Source of the DNA: Bactericera cockerelli | Lineage: Eukaryota > Arthropoda > Insecta > Hemiptera > Triozidae | Length of the DNA: 64,000 nucleotides | Assembly: GCA_024516035.1 (NCBI GenBank) | Contig: CM044964.1 | Coordinates: 583,667 to 647,666, forward strand | Reading direction: 5' to 3' | Shown: one piece after another, positions 30,608 through 42,100 of the stretch | How the letters are laid out: every line of letters starts with the position of its first letter | Numbering within the stretch: position 1 is the stretch's first letter | Made by a program: the position numbers and the translations under genes | Notes under the pieces: generated by a model | The model's input: only the letters and a program-made list of their open reading frames with translations | Told to the model about the DNA's origin: nothing | Database searches by the model: none

Positions 30608-32256
30608 CTCCAGATGAGTTTAATAAAAACTTCAGCGAGGCACCACTGACGATTATTAACGCTTTACCACCCTCAGACACTGACCCGCGGGATCTAATCA
30701 CTAAAGTAGACGTCACACATATAGACGAGGAATTCTCCTTACAAGAAGTAACCACTGATACAGTTAAAAATGCCATGGCCTCTTTAGCTAGGAAAAAGGG
30801 TAGAGATATTTATGGTCTCAATCTTGATATACTTTTGTGCATCTGTGACCTTACCGCGCCTGTGCTGGCTAACCTCATTAATCTTTGCTTCAGAGAATCT
30901 ACTTTCCCTAACTGCCTCAAAACTGGCTTAATACACCCTGTTTTCAAAAAAGGAGAAAGAAATAAGCCATCAAATTATCGACCAATTTCGATTTTACCTA
31001 TTCTGGGAAAAATAATAGAAAGAATCATTGCAGATCAAATCACGCAATATATCGCATACTATAATATTTTTTCGTCCTCTCAGTTTGGATTCAGGAAAAC
31101 TCTTTCCACAACGGATGCGGTTAATTTTTTTAACACATTTATTTCTGATAGCTTTAATAAAAATGCATACACCTACGCTACCATGTGCGACCTTTCCAGG
31201 GCATTCGAGCTGTTAAATCATGATATATTGTTACTTAAACTTTCACATTATAAATTCCAACCCTCCAGCATTATTTTTTTAAAATCTTATCTCGAAAATA
31301 GGGTACACATTGTGAAATTGAATGAACATCTCTCAGACCCACAAAGAGTTAATACAGGAATAGCCACCGGTTCCATATTGGGGCCGTTGATGTTCCTACT
31401 CTATATCAACGATTTACCATCAAATCTACCCACCTACGGAAAAGCCACCATTTTCGCGGATGACTCTACGTTATACGTAGAGGATAAAAACGAAGCTGAG
31501 GCAGTTAGAAAAGGGGACATAGTTCTGTCATATGCACAGGCGTGGTTCGATGCAAATAGATTGCACCTAAATCGGAATAAAACTCAAAGAATTATGATAA
31601 GTCTTAAAAAGATATCTGTCCCACATAACCCAACATCTGTCAAGTTACTAGGCTTCTACGTTGACCCTCACTTAAATTGGCAATCCCATATTAATTACGT
31701 TTCCAACCTTTTAAGCAGTAGAATCTTTCTTTTACGGCGGTTGCAGAAAGAAGTGTCTCCCCCAATATTAAAAAATGCTTACTATGGGCTTATTCACTCA
31801 ATCATTTCCTATGGTGTTTTGTTGTGGGGCCACACTTCAAGCTCTCAGCAACTTTTTATAATTCAGAAATGCGCCGTACGCTTAATTAGTTATGCCAAGA
31901 GCAGGGACCATGCTAAGCCTTTATTTATAAATCAAGGTATCTTGACACTCCCATCATTATTCATTCTTAGATGTCTGCTAAGTGTCAAGAACAATCTTTC
32001 CAATTACCGAACTCCAGATACTTTTCACTCGTACAATACCCGCAACAAACAAAATCTTATACCTATACGACACCGCGTAAATGCAGCTAGAAATGGTAGT
32101 AACTATCACGGAGTGAAGTTCTATAACAAACTACCCAATAACATCCGAGAATTACCAGATAGAGCATTCAAATTATACATCGAAGACTATCTACTTAAAA
32201 AAGCATTTTATTCCATTGAAGAGTTCCTCACTTCCGATTTAGGTGCAAATAATTAG
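30594..32256 (+). pseudogene. LINE 3 ORF2 reverse transcriptase region
   Basis: The frame is open from about 30594 (VNSKITPDEFNKNF). RT motifs: HPVFKKGERNKPSNYRPISI, FGFRKTLSTTDAV, CDLSRAFELLNH, GIATGSILGPLMFLLYIND, and the active site FADD in TIFADDSTLYV. The C-terminus (RNKQNLIPIRH, FYNKLPNNIREL) is typical of CR1/Jockey-type ORF2 ends. No RNase H follows. Confidence 0.8.
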
Positions 32257-32406
32257 TATAAATAATTATGATTTTATTGTGTATTAATTATATAATCCTA
32301 TAAACAACTTACCCATTATCTCTCTCTCACCTTTTCTTTCTCAGTCGCTCTCTCTCTCTCTCTCTTCCTCTTCTTCTTTCTCTCTCTTCTCCCTTTCTTT
32401 TTCCTT

Positions 32407-32445
<39 letters not shown>

Positions 32446-32593
32446 TCTCTCTCCCTCCCTCTCTCTCCCTCCCTCTCTCTCCCTCCCTCTCTCTCCCTCC
32501 CTCTCTCTCTCTCCTTCTCTCTCTCTCTCCTTCTCTCTCTCCCTCTCTTTCTCTCTCTCTCCCTCTTTTTTTTTCTCTCTCCCTCTTTTTCTT

Positions 32594-32628
<35 letters not shown>

Positions 32629-32780
32629 CTCCTCTCTCTCTCTCTCTCTCTTCTCTGTTATTCTTGTGTATAAGTATTTTAATTTTAATTTTAATGTATT
32701 TTGTTTTTTATAATTTTATTATGTAACATACAAACAATTTGAATAAATTGAAGTATATTTAAAAAAAAAAAAAAAAATAT
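32257..32780 (+). repeat. LINE 3 3' UTR with (CT)n microsatellite and poly(A)
   Basis: A C/T-only tract (CTCTCT and CCCTCCCT variants) fills about 32312-32655. It is followed by an AT-rich end, 'aataaattgaagtatattt' and an A run at 32760-32777. Confidence 0.85.
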
Positions 32781-35291
32781 GTGCCCCTAGATTTACCGAT
32801 TGACCCGACTTTAAACCGCGAAGACAATTCAGACGAAATGAATGAAAAATTTTCTTTCATCGAACTGACCGCTGCGATAAAATCAGGTCTGAACACAGCC
32901 CCGGGCCCAGATAATGTACACTACCCTATGATCGAAAATCTTTCCGACTCAAGTAAAAAACAATTATTACATATCTACAATGATATTTGGGAGAAAGCGA
33001 AGATTCCTGAACAGTGGCGGAATATTACCGTCGTTCCTTTCCTCAAGCCTGGAAAAACTCCCGAATCCCATTCATCTTATAGACCCATAGCATTGGCATC
33101 ATGTTTTCTAAAAACTTTCGAGCGCATGGTAAAACTGAGAATGGACTGGTGGCTTGAAAACAACAACATACTACCTAGATCTCAATATGGCTTCCGAAAA
33201 TCACGATCAATTCAAGAAGCTCAAGCCTCCCTTATTTTAGATATAAATCAAGGCTTTTTGGAACAGAAATCAACGCTAGCTGTTTTTTACGATATAGTCG
33301 GGGCATATTCTAACGTACAAATACCTATACTAATGCGAAAATTGCAAAAAATAAAATTACCTAAGAGAATGCAAAATATAATTTACGAAATAATCTACCT
33401 TCGTAAATTATTTTTGAGAGTCGATAACGAATTACTGGGTCCCCAATCCGCTTATCTGGGATTAGGACAAGGAGATATCCTGAGTTGTCCTTTATATTCT
33501 ATTTATATTTTTGACGTAGAGGAAGAACTTCCACCCAATGTATCACTCGTACAATTCGTCGATGATTTTTGTATGTACGTAACAGATAAAAATATAGAAA
33601 ACTGTATACAAAACTCCATAAATGGAATAAACTATGCCTACACTTTCATGCAAAATATTGGATTAACCCTTTCTACCACGAAAACTGAAGCTTGTTTCTT
33701 TACTACAAAAAGAAAAATATCTATTTTACCTAATTTAATAAATGCAAAAGAGTTACAAATCGAGATAAAAAAACGAGTCCGTTTTTTAGGTCTTCTTATG
33801 GATATAAAATTAAATTGGCAACCCCACATAGATTTATTAATTAAAAAATCTAATAAATATCTAAACATCATGACAATGATTTGTAACAAACACTGGGGAA
33901 TGAGCCCCACTGTTGCATTAAATTTCTATAAGGCAACCATTCGTTCCACTCTAGATTTTGGCTCGGTTTTTTACTCACAGTCATGCTATTCCAAACTATT
34001 TCCCCTGAATAAAACCCAAAATCAGGCTCTGAGACTAGCTATGGGGTACCTAAATAGTACTCCTATTGATAATATTTTGTTAGAGTGCAGAGAAGAACCC
34101 ATGACCGACAGAATAATAAAACTTGTTAACCGATTCATTCTTAAGTGCATCTCTAGTCAAAAACAAATTGCAGATAAAATAAATTATTTAGTCATCACGC
34201 ATCTAACTTCTAGAAATTGTAAGAAAAAACCCATCCCCCTCATAGTAGATTATTACTGTTCTATCTCCCATCAGTACGGAAGAGAAATCTTTATTAATGA
34301 GAAACCTCTTCTTTACGCGCAGGAGTACCATTTAAGCCATATTTTCCTCGAACACTTAACCTTAGAGGAATATAGATCATATCCAGCAAGTTGTCAGGAC
34401 TCAGTACTTCAAAATGAAATTCAAGAAAAATGGCCAGGTGCTTACACTATCTACACTGATGCGTCCAAGAAAAAAGATGAAGTGGGCGCCGCCTGGTTTG
34501 ACCCTGTTAGAATGAGTAGTGCCTGTTTCAAGCTCAACCCAGCAACATCAACCTACTCCGCTGAAATGATAGGTATCCTGGAGGCTGTAAAGTACGCCGC
34601 TAACTTAAACGAAAATAATATTCTTATATTGACAGACTGCCATAGTGCTGTGCAAAAATTAACAAAAAATTGCCTTAACAGTTCGCTTTCCCATATTCAT
34701 CTCGAAGTGATCAAAAATTACGCCCTTACCACTTCGACGAAAACAATCAAGATAGCATGGGTGAAAGGCCACGAGGGTGTGAAGGGCAACCAAAAGGCGG
34801 ACGCCCTAGCTAGACAAGCGGCCCTTCATGGCCAATTAAAAAAGCTTTCCTTACCTTCAAGTGATATAAAATGTCATACCGAGGAAAATAAAAATTCATT
34901 ACTAAAGTTATCCAATATAATTAACGGCAAAGGTCTCTTTTACAAACGAAATTTTGATTTAATTACTAAAAAGCCCTGGTTTACGAAAACAAATTTACCG
35001 AGAAAGTTTATAGTCATTTTCAATAGACTAAGGACGAACCATGTCATATGTGCCGATTATCTCTACAAAATAAAATTAAAAGATACCAACATTTGTGAAG
35101 TATGCGGCGAGAGAGAAAATATGGAGCATTTGATAATGGTGTGTAAGAGTTTCGACGCTGAGAGGAAAATATTTTTTAAGAAAATTGAAAAAAGAATTAT
35201 ACATCCTTTTAACTACAACCAACTAATAACTGACGAAAAACTCTACCCAACTATTTATAGGTTTATACTTAAATGTGGAATTAAACCATAG
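32781..35291 (+). pseudogene. LINE 2 ORF2, reverse transcriptase and RNase H half
   Basis: RT motifs: APGPDNVHYPMIENL, VVPFLKPGKTP, SSYRPIALASCFLK, YGFRKSRSIQEA, AVFYDIVGAYSNV, LGLGQGDILSCPLYS and FVDD in LVQFVDDFCMYV. RNase H: YTIYTDASKKKDEVGAA, YSAEMIGILEAV, ILTDCHSAVQ and NQKADALARQAA keep the acidic residues. The C-terminal CEVCGERENMEHLIMVC is a Cys/His motif common in this group. The listed first codon is GTG; the true start is in the endonuclease half before the insertion. The frame is intact here for 836 codons. Confidence 0.82.
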
Positions 35292-35919
35292 GTCACGTCA
35301 GTTTTGATTTAAAAATAAACAAACCATAATCATAATTTTCATGAAAGCATAAAACCACAAGCTACGGGTTCGAATCCCTTTCCTAACCCCAATACTTACG
35401 TGCCTATATTATATCAATTAAAATATAAAAATTTATTTATTTTTTACGATTTTATTTTATCTCTAAACTAGTTAGGTATTTTTCATGCTTAATTCAATTA
35501 ATTCCTTTTCTTGTACTATTATTTTATTCTATTCTTGTTTTCTTTCATTGATTACCCTTTTTAATATCTGTGAAACACTGTTCTTAAGTTTGTACATGTC
35601 TCATTATTATAATAAACGGTGGCTGTATGGACCCTAATTTTGGTCCACTGCCAAAAAACCAAAAAAAAAAAAAAAAAAAAAAAAAAACTGTGTACGCCCG
35701 TCAGCAGTAATGTTATTTTATTGTTACAGAAAGGTGCATCTGTGTTTCTTCTTGAAAGGTATAAAGAAATGTCGAAATATTTTATTCTAATTGATTATTT
35801 TAAAAATGCCTCTGCTAAGTTTTACAGTAACAGACTTCTTAAAAAACATTAACTTCTCAATCGGGAGGATAAAAAATGACTGAAATTAATACTAAAAAAT
35901 TCTTAATTATTGGAAATAC
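35292..35919 (+). other. LINE 2 3' UTR, poly(A), then unassigned DNA
   Basis: The 3' UTR includes a B-box-like 'acgggttcgaatccctttc' at 35366 and ends in A runs at about 35660-35686. From 35688 to the transporter exon the DNA is unassigned. The last exon of the transporter, expected downstream, was not found here. Confidence 0.5.
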
Positions 35920-36107
35920 CTCGCCAATGAGCATCCACGGGAGGCTTCGAATGCAAAGGTGACTGAGGAAGCCGAAAGCCAATAGAAAGACGAGAGGTAC
36001 TAGGGGCGTGTTCCAACCTTGGGACTCCTGGAATTGGGCGTACACTGCCACGACTATGAAACAAATCCCTCCCCCCACTGTTGACGTTAGAGCCAGGGGA
36101 CGCTTTC
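35920..36107 (-). CDS. Transporter exon (helices 9-10)
   Basis: Acceptor 'tcgtttcag'; 188 nt to a possible GTATTT donor. It encodes KRPLALTSTVGGGICFIVV and LVPLVFLLAFGFLSHLCIRS then LPWMLIGE. Beyond the proposed donor the sequence still reads VFP, which completes the conserved GEVFP motif, then IIKNFLVLISV and a stop at about 35857. Either the next exon repeats VFP or the exon is longer and then degenerate. The boundary is therefore uncertain. Confidence 0.82.
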
Positions 36108-39100
36108 CTGAAACGATTTTTGTAAAACATAAGTAGTGTAGAAATTCAAGTGTAGAGAAAGAGAAATCTATCAATCTAAAGAGAAATCTAACCATCTAAA
36201 GAGAAATCTAACCATCTAAAGAGAAATGTGTCTATCTAAAGAGAACTCTATCTTCATTTTATTTTTAAAGTGGTGCAAATCTTTTGTTCTAAGGTAATTA
36301 GTTTTACTTTATTTTGAGAAACAACTTGATATTTTCACAAAAGACCTTACTGAACTGTATTTACAAACCTACCAACTTCAGTAGCTTGATCGATAAAGCA
36401 GCGGACTTGTAACCTAGAGGCTGGTGGTTCAAGTACTGGTTTCAGCGTAGATATAATATGTAGTAAAGCGAGTTTGAGTAGTTGTGATATCACGAAAAGG
36501 ATTAACACAAATATCATAACTTAACTTAACTTATTCACAAACCTATGTATTCTATCAACACAATAATTTATGCTATTAATGTTTTATGTAATTCTTGTAA
36601 TATATGTTTGTAATGTAGCATATTATCTAAATTAAAAAAAAAAAAATATGACGATAAAAAAATCCAAAATTGGAAAATTTAGGAAAAACTAGAAATTTTA
36701 AATTACTAATGAAAGTTCAATTTCCTAGCCATCGACTACTGACCCGTTGAGGGGCGGGTGTGTAGAGGCCTTACCTGTGTAATGGATGAGGATCACGCAC
36801 AGTAACGTCCCACCCAGGTGTGAGATACCGAGGAATAGGGTGGCTATGTAAGGGTTAATTGGGGTATGAAGTGATTCGAAGATATTTACCTGGGAACAGT
36901 GAAAAGTGAAGGCGTTCTAGGGTTAATAATAATAATAAGTATCTTTATTTATTTTCATATACATTTCAATTCCTATTACATCTCCATGAAGTACGGATGG
37001 AGGGTAAAACCCCCGTCATAAACCAGAACGTTAAATCAAATAGAATCGTTAGCGTTAGGAAGGGCATTCAAACGTAAAAAATATAACAAAACCAACCAAC
37101 CTCAACCATGAGGTTGAACAACGTCGACCCTGTTCAAGCGGGATAAGATAGAGTAAAAGAAATTCGTAATCACTAGTGACCATCTGACTATAGCCATCAC
37201 CCATTTTTTTATACATATTTTGGGTTAAACCTAACTTTAAACTACTTGTTCATATCACGACAGGGGTTTTACACTCCATAGTCAATTAGCTGGGAACCTA
37301 CTTGATTGTGTAATTTCGTTTGTTTAATAAAAAAAAAAAAAATGCAATCTGGCTGGGGGACTATATAAACAGGGAGTAGACCAGCATTGGCTTGGTTCTG
37401 GGGGCTCTTGTCAATTATTAGCCTCCTTGTAAAGACAGTGGTAGAAGTGCTGAGTCATTACTCCACTGTCAGGCTACCATCGTTCACGATGACGCCACCC
37501 TATGATGATGATAAAAAAATCTGTCCCATTAGCTGACAAAGTGCAAAACAATGATTTGATAGGTTGATCGTATTATAGGTAGTTATCTACGAGTATATCT
37601 TAATTGGCTCTCTCTAGCAGGTTTGGGAAAAGTCAAAATAAAATAAGGATTTTTTTGGTATAACGTGGCCAAAACAAATCTAGGGTTTTATCCTGCATTT
37701 GCTAGATTATCACAAACCAGCTACTCAAATTAACCTCACCCACCCTGAGTGGAGCCGGGAATAGCCAGCATTGAGATGGTTCGAAAATAGTCACCCATCT
37801 TATTCCTTAATGCTCGCCCCGCTGAACGTCGCTTCTCTTCAGTGATAGAACGAAATCTGGTTTATTCAATGTGCCAGCGACGATGGCTAATATTTTTAAA
37901 AAAATATATTTTCCTTTTTTTTACATTGGGTTTAACGTCGCTTTCAACTGCATGAGCTGTTATTAAGGCTAAAGTAAATTTTGAAATTAGCATTTCAAAT
38001 GCAAATATTTAAAATAATGCTGAAAAATAAATAACAAAAGATGAAGTGGAAAGAAGAGTTTTTTATCAATTCTTTGAGAAAAAAACTTTTTTTTACTCTA
38101 AAAAGGAGGGAGAGAAAAAAAACGCCTCTAGAAAATACTACAACTTTTTACGAAAACAAGTTCTGAATTTTTTGAACTTTTTGACGTAAACAAAAAACAT
38201 GGAAGTTCATTTTGTCGACAGCAAACAATGTCAGACTTGTCGCTTTTTTCTTACTATGCCGCTTATTATTATAATCAATAAACCACACACAATATAAATA
38301 CTCGTATAACTCCAACAAAACAGAATAATTCAAATTTTACTTGTAAAACCGTTGAAAGCCTTTTCCATTTTGCTTATTTTTGTGAACGTTGTGTTTTATA
38401 GTAAGGAACAATGCCTATCTGTCATGCTGGGACTAAGCATGTTACTAAATATGTGTGTAAGCAGGCGTGGCTGGTGAGCAAATGTTTTGGGGGTGGTGTT
38501 TTCCTCCATTCGCAAAAAACTCACAAACCTGCTACCCACATGAACCTCACCCAGCCTGGGTAGGGCCGTAATGCAAGCATCACACACATAACAAAGTCTG
38601 AACGTTGCTTCAGTTCGGTGATCCTACGAGAACTTGTGCATTCAACGCGCCATCGACACTGACCAGACCATGTATTTGAATTTCAGGTTATAACCAAGCA
38701 AAGAAATCTTTAATTGTTTTAAGATAAGTCATGCATATCACAAAAGCGCAGGAATAGCTCAGTGGCAAGTTACGCGCTTTTCATGCAGAATATTATTGCA
38801 GAAATGGACTCTACGTCGAAAAGCAAATCGAATTGACTTTTAATTTGACTTCCTGGGCCAACCGGAACCCTATATTTAACCTCTCATTAAAAAAAAACAT
38901 CTTTGGTTTCCCAACTTCTCAAGATTATAACAACAACAACAAAAATCTCTTTTGGCTTCCCAACTTCTCATGTTTACAAAAAAACCTCTTTTGGCTTCAC
39001 AACTTCTCATGTTTACAAAAAACCTCTTTTGGCTTCCCAACTTTTCATGTTTACAAAAAAATTTCTTTTGGCTTCCCAACTTCTCATGTTTACAAAAAAA

Positions 39101-42100
39101 ACCTCTTTTGGCTTCACAACTTCTCATGTTTACAACAACAAACCTCTTTTGGCTTACCAACTTCTCATGTTTACAAAAAAACCTCTTTTGGCTTCCCAAC
39201 TTCTGATGTTTACAACAACAACAACAAGAATACTCACCGCATACGTAATCAGTGGCAACAAGCCGCCAAACTGGCCGATGAAAAATGTCAACGTGACTAT
39301 GAAGTAAGGCATGAGGAAGTTGCGGCGTGTGTACATGCGGTAGTTGGCCCTCCTGACGCCATCCTTGTCGAGCCGCCTCTGGCTGGACTCGTGAATAGCC
39401 TCGGAGATGAAGGAGAGCTCGGCCGCCACCTTGTCCGGGGTGGTCCAGCCTCGTAGCCAGCAGAGGGACGCTTCAGCCTCACGCATGCGCCCCTTGGCTG
39501 AGGGACGGAAGAGGAAATATTAAGGAAACTACATTAAGGGACGACAGAGGAAATATTAAGAAAACTATATTAAGGGACGGAAGAGGAAATAATAATAATA
39601 ATAATAATAATATCGCCTTTTTTATACTGCCCGATAAGGACTAAAGTCCCATTATTCCAGCAGTAAGCCCAAGACATATTATTATGCGGTAAAAATCCCA
39701 AATGGGAGGATAACGTGTCATGTCCCGGCTGGGTTTCGAACCCACGACCTCTGGAACTTCTGGATTCACAGAGTGCCGCCTTTACCATTGAGCTACCGGG
39801 ACAGACAGAAAGAAATGGTGAGGGTCTGAGGGAGTTGGGCTGAGGGATGGAAGAGGAAATGGTGAGGCTCTGAGGGAGTTGGGGTGAGGAGTGGAAGAGG
39901 AAATGGTGAGGGTCTGAGGGAGTTGGGGTGAGGGATGGAAGAGGAAATGGTGAGGTTCTGAGGGAGTTGGGGTGAGGGATGAAAGAGGAAATGGTGAGGG
40001 TCTGAGGGAGTTGGGGTGAGGGACGGAAGAGGAAATGGTGAGGGTCTGAGAAAGTTGGGGTGAGGGACGGAAGAGGAAATGGTGAGGGTCTGAGGGAGTT
40101 GGGGTGAGGGATGAAAGAGGAAATGGTGAGGGTCTGAGGGAGTTGGTGTGAGGGATGGAAGAGGAAATGGTGAGGGTTTGAGGGACTTGGGGTGAGGGAT
40201 GGAAGAGGAAATGGTGAGGGTCTGAGGGATTTGGTGTGAGGGATGGAAGAGGAAATGGTGAGGGTCTGAGGGAGTTGGGGTGAGTGACGGAAGAGGAAAT
40301 GGTGAGGGTCTGAGGGAGTTGGTGTGAGGGATGGAAGAGGAAATGATGAGGGTTTGAGGGACTTGGGGTGAGGGATGGAAGAGGAAATGGTGAGGGTCTG
40401 AGGGAGTTGGGGTGAGGAATGGAAGAGGAAATGGTGAGTTGGTGAGGGTCTGAGGGAGTTGGGGTGAGGAATGGAAGAGGAAATGGTGAGTTGGTGAGGG
40501 TCTGAGGGAGTTGGGGTGAGGGATGGAAGAGGAAATTGTGAGGGTCTGAGGGAGTTGGGGTGAGGGACTGAAGAGGAAATGGTGAGGGTCTGAGGGAGTT
40601 GGGGTAAGGGATGGAAGAGGATATAGTGAGGGTCTGAGGGATGGAAGAGGAAATGGTGAGGGTCTGAGGGAGTTGGGGTGAGGGATGGAAGAGGAAATGG
40701 TGAGGGTCTGAGGGAGTTGGGGTGAAGGATGGAGGTAGAAATGGTGAGGTTTTTCTTAAATCTACCTAAAATTCATTACTTGACTCGAAAACATTATAGA
40801 AAGTACAAAAAGCATGGCTATACTCATCTATCTGTCCCGGTAGCTCAGTGGTAAAGGCGGCACTCTGTGAATCCAGAGGTTCCAGAGGTCGTGGGTTCGA
40901 AACCCAGCCGGGACATGACAAGTTATCCTCCCATTTGGGATTTTTACCACATAATAATATGTCTTGGGCTTACTGCTGGAATAATGGGACTTTCATAGTC
41001 CTACTCGGGCAGTATAAATAAGGCGATATTATCTGGTTATCCATGTCTCTACGAAGTACGGACAAAAACCTAGTTAATTTTTTTTATGTATGTAGGTTCC
41101 AACGTAATTATCGCCTGAGCTAACAAACACGATGAGTTTTGGCAACACGTACCAACGTACCTCCTATCTTATCAGAACCTTTGAGCAACGTTCACTTTGG
41201 CTATAAAAAAGTTACCCTAGGACAGCGGTTCTCAAATTGATTTTACAACGGAGCTCTTTCCCTTGTATATTTTTGAAAAGCTATTGGGAATTTTTTAAAA
41301 GAAGTTAAACCGTGAGTGGTGTGGAACAAAAGTTAAAAGAATGTCTGGTGTAGAGAAAAAAAATGTACAACATATTTATTTTCCCGATGTTAGGGCGATT
41401 GTTCGTAAAATATTTTCTTGTAACTTAAAAAGCACTTAAATTCGGTTTGTCACATGTTGTCATCATCTTCCGCTGCAGGGGTGGGCGCATTTTGGTGGTA
41501 AAGGAACATCCGCTCGAAGGTATGTTCCCCACACACTGGAACATGGCAGCTGACACATTGATATTGTGTATGAATTCCGGATCTTTCAACTCGGACGATT
41601 TCCGGACACTAATAATTAATTCCCCGTTTTTTCTTGATCGGCACATCAAAGAAAACAATATTTTAGAAAGCTAGACGAAAATCTAAATTGATTCTACCAG
41701 TTTAAACTGGTTTAAGGTATGAATCGATTCGAATGTACAGCACTTCACTCAACGGTTAAGTTGAATTTTTTTTTTTTTTTAATTGTTGTTAATGGATCAA
41801 GACATCAAGTACCTTTTATATTACTACCTCTGAAATTTACTTGCGGAGTCCTCCGTACAGAACAGTTTGAGAATAGCTGCCCTAGGAGATAGGAAAGCTG
41901 TTTATTACAGACAGCAAACATCATAGACACTAAAAACTTCAGTAATTACTCGACCTAACTTTAATTGAGAACAGAATTTTATCACTTTTGATACCTGAAA
42001 GTTTAGTTAGATTAATATAACCTAAAATCATGGCAGCTTAACCCTTGTAAACTAAAGACTTAATAATAATATCGCCCGATTATCGACCCGGTTTCTAATC

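Larger units (their letters stand above)
27337..32778 (+). mobile_element. CR1-type LINE with SGNH ORF1 (LINE 3), nested in LINE 2
   Basis: A 5' UTR (27337-27862) is followed by ORF1 with an SGNH esterase domain, a broken ORF2 (endonuclease and RT, no RNase H), a CT-repeat-rich 3' UTR and a poly(A) at about 32760-32777. Both flanks carry 'gcccc' (27327 and 32784 areas), a possible short target duplication. The element interrupts the LINE 2 ORF2 at a single point. Confidence 0.85.
25640..35688 (+). mobile_element. RNase H-bearing LINE (LINE 2), split by LINE 3
   Basis: The ORF1 and endonuclease halves (25662-27336) and the RT/RNase H half (about 32781-35291) join in frame order once the CR1-type insertion at 27337-32778 is removed: …LLNSLAP is followed by PLDLPIDPTL. 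The 3' UTR (35292-35657) ends in a poly(A) run at about 35660-35686. The exact 5' end is uncertain because it abuts the end of LINE 1. Confidence 0.82.

Noticed and set aside
38833..39456. Long plus-strand ORFs over the 38-bp repeats and the transporter exon
   Set aside because: The minus strand encodes the transporter exon with good splice sites; the plus frames are shadows.
40833..40915. A functional tRNA gene
   Set aside because: It folds well, but it has a long variable region, is followed by a SINE body, and has an inverted copy with the same body at 39606. It is a SINE head.
41425..41674. Protein-coding remnant inside the hAT MITE
   Set aside because: Overlapping ORFs on both strands of 75-77 codons show no transposase motif; too short to support.
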